A stretch of 64,000 nt of DNA. It comes from Mycolicibacterium sp. BiH015. GTDB taxonomy: Bacteria > Actinomycetota > Actinomycetes > Mycobacteriales > Mycobacteriaceae. This document shows, one piece after another, positions 41,577-49,671 of this stretch. The notes below the pieces were generated by a model. The model did not search any database, was not told the origin of the DNA, and saw only the letters and a program-made list of their open reading frames with translations. A program made the translations under genes and the position numbers. Every line of letters starts with the position of its first letter. The first letter of the stretch is position 1. Location of the stretch: positions 496,001 through 560,000 of the forward strand of contig NZ_JAQGCZ010000004.1 of the NCBI RefSeq assembly GCF_027706845.1, given 5' to 3'.

Positions 41577-44514
41577 AGTCCAGCGCCTCGACCGTGGCCA
41601 CCGGGCCTTCGTGGGTCGGCCGGTCGGCGCCCCCGATGCAGTACACCGTCGATCCGACCGCCGCGACCGCTTGGCCGTGCACCGGAGTGTTGAGCGGCGC
41701 CTGGGTGCTCCATCTGCGGTTGGCGATGTCATAGATCTCGACGGTGGCCAGCACCCGCGTCGGCTCCTCGCCGCCGACGGCCACGATGCGGCCGTCGAGG
41801 TATGCCGCGCCGTAGCTGCCGCGCGGAGTCGGCATGTCCGGCAACGTCTCCCAGTTGCCGGACTCCGGGTCGAACCGCTCGAAGGCCGCCGAGTTCTCGT
41901 CGGCGCTGAGGACCCGACCGCCGACGGTGTAGACATACACGCCGTCCGATACCGCCGCGAGATGCTCGCGGGGAGTTGGCATGTCGGCCGCCGAGGTCCA
42001 TGACTGGCCGTCGAACACCTCGGTCTGCGGCACGATCTGTTTGTCGTGCTGCCCGCCGACCACGACGAGCTTGTCGCCAACCACCGCCACCGCCGGTGCT
42101 GCCCGCGCATGCTGCAGGCTCGGCAACTCGACCCACGTGCCGTCGCGGAGCGCGAACACCTTGTCTGAGGCCTGCGTGACGGTGTCGGTGGCCCCGCCGA
42201 CCACCACGACCTCACCGCGGTAGGTCGCTGCCGCCGCGTGGTTCAGCGGGATCGGCAGCGACGGCTGCGGCTGCCATTGTTTGGTGGCGGGGTCGTAGGT
42301 TTCGACGGTCTGCAGCGTCTCGCCCTCCCGGATACCGCCGATGAGCCAGATCTTGTCGTCGAGCACGGTTGACGCCATCATCAACCGAGCCGTCGGCGCG
42401 TCGGGCAGCGAGCGCCACTGCGCCGCGGGTTGGGGCGTGCGCGGCGCCACTTTCAGCGCCTCGGCCGACGACGTGGCTTGGCCGTCGCCGGCGCCGGTCG
42501 ACCCGCCGATCGCATAGACCGTCTTGCCGACGGCAGCCACGGCCATACCGCGGCGAGCGGTGCCCAGGTCCGGGAGGTCGGACCACGTCGACGTCGTCAG
42601 ATCCAGAGCGGTAACGCTTTTCAGGGGCCGCCCCACGGCGGTGCCGCCCACCGCCACGAGTCGGGCGTCGGTGACCGCGACCCCGAAGTCGCTGCGCGGG
42701 GCGGGCAGCGCGGGCATGGACGTCCAGGTGTCGGTGGCCGGGTCATACGCCTCGACGGCAGCGGTGTCCGCCGACCCGTTCGTGCCGCCGATCGCGTAGA
42801 CCAGCGTGCCGTCGGACGCCGCAGCCAGTAGCTGCCGTGGGGTCGGCATCGGCGCGGCCGGTGTCCACCCGCTGCCGTCGTACACCTCGGTGGTGTTGAG
42901 CACCTTGCCGCCGGCGTCCACGCCGCCGGTGACGACAATGCGGTCGCCCACCACGGCGGCCGCCGCTGCGGCCCGCGGCTGTAGCAAGGGCGGCAATTGC
43001 ACCCAGCGACTGTTGACCACCCGCCACACCTGGTCGGTGGCGACCTTGGTGTTGGCGCCCTCGGTGCGCCAGCCGCCGAGTACGACGGGGGTGTCCTGCC
43101 ACGTCACCGACATCGCCCGCTGCACCGGAACGGGCAGGTCCTCGCCGCCCTTCCAGCTGTCGATCGCCGGGTCGTAGCCCTCGTGGGCGCCGCTGACCCG
43201 GTTGTCGGCGCCCATGCCGCCGAAGATCCAGATGGTGCCGTCGGCCTGTGTGGCCGCGGCCGCGTCGAGCGCGGTGCGGGCGTCGGCGATCGGCCGCCAC
43301 CCGGGTTGCGCTTGGGTGGTCGGCTGCGCCGAGGGCGTCGTGCCGCCATCGCCACCGCCGCCGGTGTCCCGGGTTGCCGCCACGATCACGACTGTGCCTA
43401 TCACCAGCAGCACCGCGGCCGCTGCGGCGGCGAGCGCGATCACCGTTTTCTTGCGGCCCTTCGTCGGCGCGCCGGGAGGGGGGGTCCACGGTGTATGCGA
43501 CGGGCTGCGGGCGAACATGTCGGGTGGGGGCGGGGCCGGCGGCGGTGGTGGTGGCACGTTGACCGGGATCGGTGGCACGGCCGACGTGAAGGACGGTTCC
43601 GGCAGTGGAAGTGCTTGTGTGCCTTCGGGTTGCGCGGGAGGAGGGGGCGCTTCACTGATCGCCATCGCGTCCGCGGTCAACCCGTTGTGCCGCTGAGCTT
43701 CCTGCAGCGCGCGGCCCATTTCCGCCGCCGATTCGAACCGCTCGGCCGGATCGAGCGCCATCGCCTTCTCGATCGCCGAGCACACATCGGACGGGATCCC
43801 GAGGTGGCGCAGGTCCGGCACCGGTTGCGAGGTGATCCGCAGGTAGTGCGCGATCAGCTCCTCGTCGGTGTTGCGCTCGTGGGCGGCCTTGCCGGCGATC
43901 AATGCGTAGAGCGTGGCGCCCAGCGAATAGACGTCGGCCATGACCGTCGGCGGCTTTCCGGTGAGCACCTCGGGCGCGGTGTAGGACAGTGTGCCGGTGA
44001 AGAACCCGGTGACCGTCTTGTACCCGCCGACGATGCGTGCGGTGCCGAAGTCGCTGAGCTGCGGGTCGCCGTAATCGTTGACCAGCACATTGGCGGGCTT
44101 GATATCGCGATGCAAAGTGCCTGTCCGATGCGCGGTTTCGAGCGCCCCACACAGTTTTACGCCGATGCGCAACACGTCCGGCCACGGGATGCGGCCCTGC
44201 CGCCGCACCTGGTCGGCGAGCGAACCGCGTGCGTGGTAGGGCATTACGATGAAGGGTCGATCCCGTTCGGTCATGCCGACCTGCAGGATGTTGACGATGT
44301 TCGGGTGACCCGACAGGCCGCCCATCGCGTAGCCCTCGCGCAGGAATCGTTCCTGGTCGTCCTGGTCCAGATTGGAGGCGAGGACCTTGATGGCGACGGT
44401 GCGCCCGAGTGACTGCTGGTGGCAGCGGTAGACGACGCCGCCACCGCCTCTGCCCACTTCGACGGCGTCGACGAACCCGGCGGATGCCAGCTCGTACGCT
44501 ATTTCGCCCGCCAT
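41569..44514 (-). CDS. Ser/Thr receptor kinase with Kelch-repeat ectodomain
   Basis: 981 residues. Kinase domain about 14-275: GRGGGGVVYRCHQ, VAIKVL, HRDIKPAN, DFGTA, GTLSYTAPEVL. A proline-rich stretch, one membrane helix (about 358-380, VIALAAAAAAVLLVIGTVVIV), then about 575 residues of Kelch repeats: units of about 45-50 residues with GG followed by YDP and W (IWIFGGMG, YAIGGTNG, LIGGIREG, VVVGGQHD, YTVGGRVL), enough for two beta-propellers. Such propellers bind proteins or sugars. Its convergent neighbour is a phosphothreonine-binding FHA gene, a natural substrate, although that gene carries an in-frame stop. Confidence 0.93.
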   Translation of the reverse strand: MAGEIAYELASAGFVDAVEVGRGGGGVVYRCHQQSLGRTVAIKVLASNLDQDDQERFLREGYAMGGLSGHPNIVNILQVGMTERDRPFIVMPYHARGSLADQVRRQGRIPWPDVLRIGVKLCGALETAHRTGTLHRDIKPANVLVNDYGDPQLSDFGTARIVGGYKTVTGFFTGTLSYTAPEVLTGKPPTVMADVYSLGATLYALIAGKAAHERNTDEELIAHYLRITSQPVPDLRHLGIPSDVCSAIEKAMALDPAERFESAAEMGRALQEAQRHNGLTADAMAISEAPPPPAQPEGTQALPLPEPSFTSAVPPIPVNVPPPPPPAPPPPDMFARSPSHTPWTPPPGAPTKGRKKTVIALAAAAAAVLLVIGTVVIVAATRDTGGGGDGGTTPSAQPTTQAQPGWRPIADARTALDAAAATQADGTIWIFGGMGADNRVSGAHEGYDPAIDSWKGGEDLPVPVQRAMSVTWQDTPVVLGGWRTEGANTKVATDQVWRVVNSRWVQLPPLLQPRAAAAAAVVGDRIVVTGGVDAGGKVLNTTEVYDGSGWTPAAPMPTPRQLLAAASDGTLVYAIGGTNGSADTAAVEAYDPATDTWTSMPALPAPRSDFGVAVTDARLVAVGGTAVGRPLKSVTALDLTTSTWSDLPDLGTARRGMAVAAVGKTVYAIGGSTGAGDGQATSSAEALKVAPRTPQPAAQWRSLPDAPTARLMMASTVLDDKIWLIGGIREGETLQTVETYDPATKQWQPQPSLPIPLNHAAAATYRGEVVVVGGATDTVTQASDKVFALRDGTWVELPSLQHARAAPAVAVVGDKLVVVGGQHDKQIVPQTEVFDGQSWTSAADMPTPREHLAAVSDGVYVYTVGGRVLSADENSAAFERFDPESGNWETLPDMPTPRGSYGAAYLDGRIVAVGGEEPTRVLATVEIYDIANRRWSTQAPLNTPVHGQAVAAVGSTVYCIGGADRPTHEGPVATVEALDFT

Positions 44515-44709
44515 CGCCTCACGTCCTCCGGTGAAGTGCGAGTAGTGCGTTTACCGTACCCAGCCGGGGCTCCCCAGGCGTACCGAATGGGATTTCGCCT
44601 CGATTCGCACGTCTGAGCATGGACTGGCACCCTCAAAGGTGTCGAGCGTGGCTCTCAGGTACGACGAGCGGGCGTCACCCTCGCGGCATGGTCGCCGCGT
44701 GTAATCCTT

Positions 44710-44771
44710 CGGCGAAATTGCGCTGAGGGCTGTGCTTTTCGGAGATCCGCGTCCCTGTGTCAATGTGGGCG
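44710..44771. repeat. Decayed palindromic element, copy 7
   Basis: The left arm GGCGAAATTGCGCTGAGGG resembles copies 5 and 6, but the right side (CCCTGTGTCAATGTGGGCG) pairs only partly. It lies 30 bp beyond the stop of the DUF2293 gene. The rest of the 44515-44801 gap shows nothing else. Confidence 0.45.
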
Positions 44772-44801
44772 TCATTTCATCTGCAGCTATTCGGCGTTTG
44801 G

Positions 44802-45797
44802 CTATGCGTCCAACAGGACGATGCCGCTGCGCCACGTATCGATGACGTTGTCGACCTGGGCTTGAGTTTTGCGTTCAGCCTCGACTCGGTCCAGCCCAAT
44901 CAAAGACAGGTCGTCGTACTCAGTGTCGACCCGGCGAACGGAGTCCTGGACTATCTCGCAGATGTAGTCGGGATCCGTTGCGCCGCTGCGGGCGTTGCGA
45001 CGGCGTACTGCAGCGTCGTAAGCGATGGCATCGGCGCGAGACTGTGGACAACCGGGGAATTCTGTACGGATCGCATCGGCGATGTCGTGTCGGATCTGCT
45101 CGCCGACTTCACTCAGATACTGGTGATCGCGGAGGCACTGAAGTGCCGCCAGCTCGATAGCGCGTTGGTCGGCAAGAATCCCGTGACGGACGTTTCGGGT
45201 GTTGGCGCGGAGGACGACGGCGGACGTAGGCGCGGCTTTCACCGTGCGCCGCGTCAGTGCGGCGGCACCTGAGGGCAGGAAGACGAGGTGGCCGAGCCCT
45301 GCACAGTCGCGGCAGAGGCCGCTGTCATCAAGAATCAGGTCGTGAATGCCGCCGCAGTTGGCGCAGAACCACACAAGCCAGGATGCGAACACCTTGAGTT
45401 GCTTCGGACGGGGCGGTGTGGGACTCGGCTCCGGATCTTCGGTTGCCGCCCAACGGATCCGAGAGGCACGCTCGGTCTGCGGATCGCGGTCGGCGGTGAA
45501 CGCGAGGGTGCCGTAGTCGGTGGCCCACGGATTGAGGTCGCGAGCGGGGGCCCAGGTGCTCAGCAGTTTGAGGGCGTCGGTGACCTCGACGGGTTTGGCG
45601 CGGATGCAGCGGTCAAGCGATGGCACGAAGCCCTGTCGCCACACATCGACCTTCGTATCATCGAGCCAGCCCAGGCCGATAAGGACGTCGATGGGCGCGA
45701 CGAACCGCCGATCGGCCAGGATGGCCTGGGCGATGCGGGCGACGCGCTGGTCGAGGCTTTCCGTCACGATCCCGAGGGTAGGGCGAGGCGGTGACAT
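44802..45797 (-). CDS. DUF2293 domain-containing protein
   Basis: 331 residues from ATG 45797 (GTG 45767 is an alternative; the frame is open to 46073). A central zinc-finger-like pair, FCANCGG and GLCRDCAG, is followed by a C-terminal DUF2293 block: IADAIRTEFPGCPQSRADAI and DTEYDDLSLIGLDRVEAER. Function is unknown. It is divergent from the DUF1206 gene; a near-palindrome at 45861-45878 lies between them. Confidence 0.75.
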   Translation of the reverse strand: MSPPRPTLGIVTESLDQRVARIAQAILADRRFVAPIDVLIGLGWLDDTKVDVWRQGFVPSLDRCIRAKPVEVTDALKLLSTWAPARDLNPWATDYGTLAFTADRDPQTERASRIRWAATEDPEPSPTPPRPKQLKVFASWLVWFCANCGGIHDLILDDSGLCRDCAGLGHLVFLPSGAAALTRRTVKAAPTSAVVLRANTRNVRHGILADQRAIELAALQCLRDHQYLSEVGEQIRHDIADAIRTEFPGCPQSRADAIAYDAAVRRRNARSGATDPDYICEIVQDSVRRVDTEYDDLSLIGLDRVEAERKTQAQVDNVIDTWRSGIVLLDA

Positions 45798-45860
45798 TTC
45801 TCGTCCACGTCCCAGCGCGACGAAGGTCCACGGCGCAGGGGTTCTGCCTCGATGATTTCG

Positions 45861-45878
45861 CGTCATCAATTGGTGACG
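45861..45878. promoter_or_regulatory. Near-perfect palindrome in a divergent gap
   Basis: The 18 bp sequence CGTCATCAATTGGTGACG is self-complementary at 16 of 18 positions. It lies between the DUF2293 and DUF1206 starts and is a candidate operator. Confidence 0.35.
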
Positions 45879-46008
45879 ATGTTCATGATGTCGACGCGCG
45901 ACGTGCCTGGAAGTCACGAATCCGGAACGGGATGTTTGGAGGCGGTTTTCGGAAACGGGGAGGTGGGTAGCCGAGTCGCGCGCTGCGGCGGGAAGGGTAA
46001 ACGCCAGG

Positions 46009-46818
46009 ATGAAGTTCAAGGGCGCGGTGAACCGCGCCACCGGAAGCCGCACCGTGGAGTGGTTGGCACGCATTGGCTATCCGGTCAACGGGCTACTGCA
46101 TCTGCTGATCGCGTCCACGATCGCGCGGATCGCGTCCGGGTTGACCGGTGACGCCGACCAGACGGGTGCGCTGGCGACACTGGCGGCGCAGCCGGGTGGG
46201 TCGTGGACGTTGTGGATTGTCGCGTTCGGCATGCTGACGCTGGCGTTGTGGCGGCTGGCTGAGACCATCGTGGGACTGCATCCGGGTGAGCACACCCACG
46301 CCCATCTCCGTGACGTGCCACTTGTCAATCGGTTCAAAGCGTTTGGGCTTGCGCTGGTGTACCTGGTGTTGTCTTTCACGGCGGTGCAGTTCGCGCTCGG
46401 GGTGGGCCGGCAGGGTGGGGAACGGGCGGAGGGCTTGAGTGCACGGTTGATGCAGACGGGTGGCGGAAAGGCGGTCCTGGTCGCCGTTGGCGCGGTGATC
46501 ATCGCGTTCGGTGGCTACTTCGTCTACAAGGGTGCATGGCGGAAGTTTCTCGGGGATCTCCGGAAGCCGGCGGGGCCGCTGGTGACCGTGCTCGGCGTCG
46601 TGGGGCATGTGGCTGAGGGGCTGGTGCTGATCGCGGCGGGGATTCTCGTCGCCGGAGTGTCGGTGGTGCACAATCCGGCCCGGGCGCGGGGATTGGATGC
46701 CGCGGTCGAAGCATTGGGGGAGGCGCGGTTCGGGCACACGATCCTGCTCGTCGCGGCGGCGGGCTTCGCGGCCTACGGGTTGTACAGCTTTGCGCTGACG
46801 CGGTATTCGCGGATGTAG
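46009..46818 (+). CDS. DUF1206 family membrane protein
   Basis: 269 residues with six predicted membrane helices in three pairs, the DUF1206 layout: RIGYPVNGLLHLLIAST, WTLWIVAFGMLTLALWR, LALVYLVLSFTAVQFA, AVLVAVGAVIIAFGGYF, TVLGVVGHVAEGLVLIAAG and ILLVAAAGFAAYGLYSF. Function is unknown. The stop is 3 bp from the convergent DUF732 gene. Confidence 0.85.
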   Translation: MKFKGAVNRATGSRTVEWLARIGYPVNGLLHLLIASTIARIASGLTGDADQTGALATLAAQPGGSWTLWIVAFGMLTLALWRLAETIVGLHPGEHTHAHLRDVPLVNRFKAFGLALVYLVLSFTAVQFALGVGRQGGERAEGLSARLMQTGGGKAVLVAVGAVIIAFGGYFVYKGAWRKFLGDLRKPAGPLVTVLGVVGHVAEGLVLIAAGILVAGVSVVHNPARARGLDAAVEALGEARFGHTILLVAAAGFAAYGLYSFALTRYSRM

Positions 46819-46821
46819 GGG

Positions 46822-47121
46822 TCAGGCGGGCGGGCAGTACGTCATGTTCGCCAGGACGACGAAGTCGGCCGCGCTCTCGTAATCGAGGTCCGGGTTGTTG
46901 CTGAGGACGATGCCGACGACCCCGGAGTGTGGGGTGCCGAAATCGAGGTGCCGACATACGGCGTAGGCCTCGAGGAAGGTCGCATACGGATTCGAGGACG
47001 TGATGCCGACCTGGTTGAGCCGGTTCAAGAACGCGGCATCTTGGGGTGCGGCCCCCGCGGGCGCCGCCGACGCGATGGCGGCGACCATGCACGCAATCCC
47101 GACCGGACCGAGGTGCTTCAT
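46822..47121 (-). CDS. Secreted DUF732 family protein
   Basis: 99 residues: signal peptide (GPVGIACMVAAIASAAPAGA) then DUF732 body (AFLNRLNQVGITSSNPYAT, YAVCRHLDFG, ANMTYCPPA) with the two usual cysteines. ATG 47121 gives the usual length; the open frame upstream to 47334 is not part of the family. It is the second DUF732 protein in the window and faces the zinc-ribbon genes across a 284 bp divergent gap, of which the second gene also ends in a DUF732-like domain. Confidence 0.85.
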   Translation of the reverse strand: MKHLGPVGIACMVAAIASAAPAGAAPQDAAFLNRLNQVGITSSNPYATFLEAYAVCRHLDFGTPHSGVVGIVLSNNPDLDYESAADFVVLANMTYCPPA

Positions 47122-47405
47122 GGCGTTGTCCTTGTGCTCGTTTACGACGACCGACGGCCGCGGTGGATCAATGGTGCGGTGATCGGCGGGGCGGAGGGAA
47201 TCGGGGATCCCCCTAAATTTGATGGATTGCCTGGTATTTGTGAGGTTTTTGGTGCCAGAGGTGCAGATGATGGTTCCAATCGCAAAGGACGAGGGGTATC
47301 CCCGATTCCTTCTGTCAGCCATCTGTCGAATCATTGCTGTATGAGGTTTGGAGGGCTGCGCGCGTCGGGCGAATCGGCACCCGCCGCACTGGCGAGAGGT
47401 CTGCG

Positions 47406-48506
47406 ATGAGCATGGAGTTCGACGGTGTATCGCCGACTGTGATTTGCCCGCGCGGACACATCAACGCCTGGAACTACAAATTCTGCGGAGAGTGCGGCTT
47501 GCCCATCGGCGTCGTGTCCTTTCCGGAGGACGACGATGCGCCCGCGGCCGGCAGGCCTCCGCGCCGCCGCGGTCTGCTGATCGGCGGCGTGCTCGGTGGG
47601 GTGGCCGCGTTCATCGGTGTTGTTGCGTTGGTCGCCGTGACGGTCGGAAACCCCTCGCGGGACGAAGCGGGCGCCCCAGATCGGGGCATCTTCACGACCG
47701 CGACGATGGACCCGGCGTTGCTGGTGCCGGAGTGCTCGGCAGCGCCCGTGGTGCAGGCTGAGTCGGTCGATATGACGGCAGACGGGCTGACCGTGAGTGC
47801 GGCGTTCCTGTCGCAATGCCCGGGTGGCAACACCGAAGCCGGCTCAGGCGTGCGCATCACCGTCGCCGACGGTCAGCGTGACATCGCCGCAGGGTTGTTC
47901 GACTTCTCCGCCGCGCCGGTGACGATGAAGCCTGGTCAAACCGCACGTAAAACGCTCGTGTTTCCCGCCGGAACATATTGGCGCACAACGGCGATGTTCT
48001 CGGGCGCCCCGCAGCTGGTGTTTCATCCAGGCGAATCATCGGACGCGACGGCGGTCTCGTCGTCGACATCAGACCGGGTGGTGGCCCACGCTGTCGCCAA
48101 GCCCGAGCACGGCAGTGTCGACGGTGTCGCCGAGGCGGTATTGCGCGAGATCCGGGATGCGGATTACTCGTATGTGTCCGGTTCGATCGCGAATCGGTGG
48201 GTGCCGCAGATCAGTTCGAAGAAGGCTGGGATCGAGGTCGATGGCAAAACACTGACGAGCGCCGACGTCCTGCGGGATCATCTTGCGCTGCGCGACAAGT
48301 ACAGCGGCGTGCGGTTGGTGTCGTCGGGTCAGTGGACGACGTTCAATGCTCCGGACTGGTGGGTGACAGTGATCGGAAATCCGAAGCTGGCGCCGGCAGA
48401 CGCGAACGGTTGGTGCGACTCCCAAGGTTTGGGGCTCGACGACTGCTTCGCCAAGTTCGTCAGTTCCCTTTTCGGTGTCGAAGGCACCACGGTGTACAGG
48501 AAGTGA
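47406..48506 (+). CDS. Zinc-ribbon single-pass membrane protein, unrecognised
   Basis: 366 residues. An N-terminal cytoplasmic zinc ribbon (CPRGHINAWNYKFCGECG), one membrane helix (LLIGGVLGGVAAFIGVVALVAV, about 80-100) and a large extracytoplasmic part with a beta-rich region and a C-terminal region containing paired cysteines (NGWCDSQGLGLDDCFAKF). No catalytic motif is seen. Its TGA overlaps the next ATG (TGATG). Both genes share the topology zinc ribbon, helix, outer domain, so they likely form one functional unit. Confidence 0.75.
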   Translation: MSMEFDGVSPTVICPRGHINAWNYKFCGECGLPIGVVSFPEDDDAPAAGRPPRRRGLLIGGVLGGVAAFIGVVALVAVTVGNPSRDEAGAPDRGIFTTATMDPALLVPECSAAPVVQAESVDMTADGLTVSAAFLSQCPGGNTEAGSGVRITVADGQRDIAAGLFDFSAAPVTMKPGQTARKTLVFPAGTYWRTTAMFSGAPQLVFHPGESSDATAVSSSTSDRVVAHAVAKPEHGSVDGVAEAVLREIRDADYSYVSGSIANRWVPQISSKKAGIEVDGKTLTSADVLRDHLALRDKYSGVRLVSSGQWTTFNAPDWWVTVIGNPKLAPADANGWCDSQGLGLDDCFAKFVSSLFGVEGTTVYRK

Positions 48507-49453
48507 TGGGAATGGGCTTCTGCGTATTCTGCGGCGGTGGTCTGTCCGACGCGATGCAATGCACGTCGTGTGGCGCGGTCAACGTGAATGGGACGTGGCA
48601 CGAGTCGGCGTATGGGGTGCCTACAGGATCCGGCAGCGCTACTGGCGGGGGTTGGATGCCGGACCCGACGGGGCGGCACGAAGGTCGCTACTTCGTGGGT
48701 GGCCAACCCACGGACTTGATCCGGGACGGCGGCGTGGAGGCGCTCGACCCGGTAGGTAAGCAACAGCTGGAACAGGCTGACCCCGAGCAGGTTTCGGTTG
48801 TGGAGCCGGTTCGCAAGGGCCGCCGGGTGTGGATCGCGGTGGCAGCGGCGCTGACGGTTCTGGCACTGGTGGGCGGAGGCGTCGGGGCGTACCTGTATTT
48901 GAATCGGGATCGCACGACGGTCGACGACCGGTACCTGACAGCGTTGAAGCAGGCGGGGTTCTCGGCGGACTTCAATTCTGACGCGAACGCCGTCGCGCAC
49001 GGCAAGCAGGTGTGCCGGCAATTGGAAGGCGGGGGAGTGCAGCAGGGCATGCCGGCGGACGAGGTTGCGGTGCAATATTTCTGCCCGCAATTCGTCGAAG
49101 GCTTTCACGTCTTGGAGACGGCGACGATCTCAGGCAGCTTCACGCTCAATGACGAGGATCCGAACCCGTATGCGCCGGCAATCGAGGTTGACGGGACGTC
49201 CTGCGTGGGAGCGGGCGGCTATTCGGACGTGAATCCGGGGACGCCGGTAGCCGTGAAGAACGGCAAGGGCGAGATCCTCACGACGACCTACCTGGAAGAA
49301 GGTAAAGGCGGCCGGTACATGTGCACATTCGGGTTCACCTTCGATGTCACCGAGGGCCAGGACCGCTACGTCGTTGAGGTGGGGGATCGGGGCGAGCTGA
49401 GCTATTCGTTCGACGAGCTTCGTGCTGGTGGAGTGGCGTTGGTATTGGGGTGA
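48506..49453 (+). CDS. Zinc ribbon-DUF2510-transmembrane-DUF732 fusion protein
   Basis: 315 residues with four modules in order: a zinc ribbon (CVFCGG, CTSCGA), a DUF2510 segment (GGWMPDPTGRHEGRYFVGGQ), one membrane helix (IAVAAALTVLALVGGGVGAYLY), and an extracytoplasmic DUF732-like domain (YLTALKQAGFSADFNSDANA, VCRQLEGGG, YFCPQFVEG). The C-terminal 90 residues add a Cys pair (GTSCVGAGG, YMCTFGF). The start codon overlaps the preceding stop. DUF732 normally occurs as small secreted proteins, so this anchored version with a cytoplasmic ribbon suggests a transmembrane sensor or scaffold. Confidence 0.8.
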   Translation: MGMGFCVFCGGGLSDAMQCTSCGAVNVNGTWHESAYGVPTGSGSATGGGWMPDPTGRHEGRYFVGGQPTDLIRDGGVEALDPVGKQQLEQADPEQVSVVEPVRKGRRVWIAVAAALTVLALVGGGVGAYLYLNRDRTTVDDRYLTALKQAGFSADFNSDANAVAHGKQVCRQLEGGGVQQGMPADEVAVQYFCPQFVEGFHVLETATISGSFTLNDEDPNPYAPAIEVDGTSCVGAGGYSDVNPGTPVAVKNGKGEILTTTYLEEGKGGRYMCTFGFTFDVTEGQDRYVVEVGDRGELSYSFDELRAGGVALVLG

Positions 49454-49658
49454 GCGGCGGAGATATGACCTATCTGCGAACGTCGCTCGTTAAAGAAGGC
49501 GACATGGCGCTGGCCGTCGGTCGCTGCCCCGCGATTAACAACAGGGGCGACAACGTGTTGCGGAAACCCATGGACTTAGTTGGGCCAGCCCAGTGTCGCT
49601 GCCCTTAATGTCGCGCGAGTATCGCAGAGTAGTCCGCAACAAGACTTATCTACGCCGC

Positions 49659-49664
49659 TAGTCT
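49659..49664 (+). promoter_or_regulatory. -10 box of the helicase gene, leaderless type
   Basis: TAGTCT ends 7 nt before GTG 49672. There is no ribosome binding site, supporting a leaderless start. The rest of the gap 49454-49658 has no feature I can name. Confidence 0.45.
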
Positions 49665-49671
49665 CGCTGGG

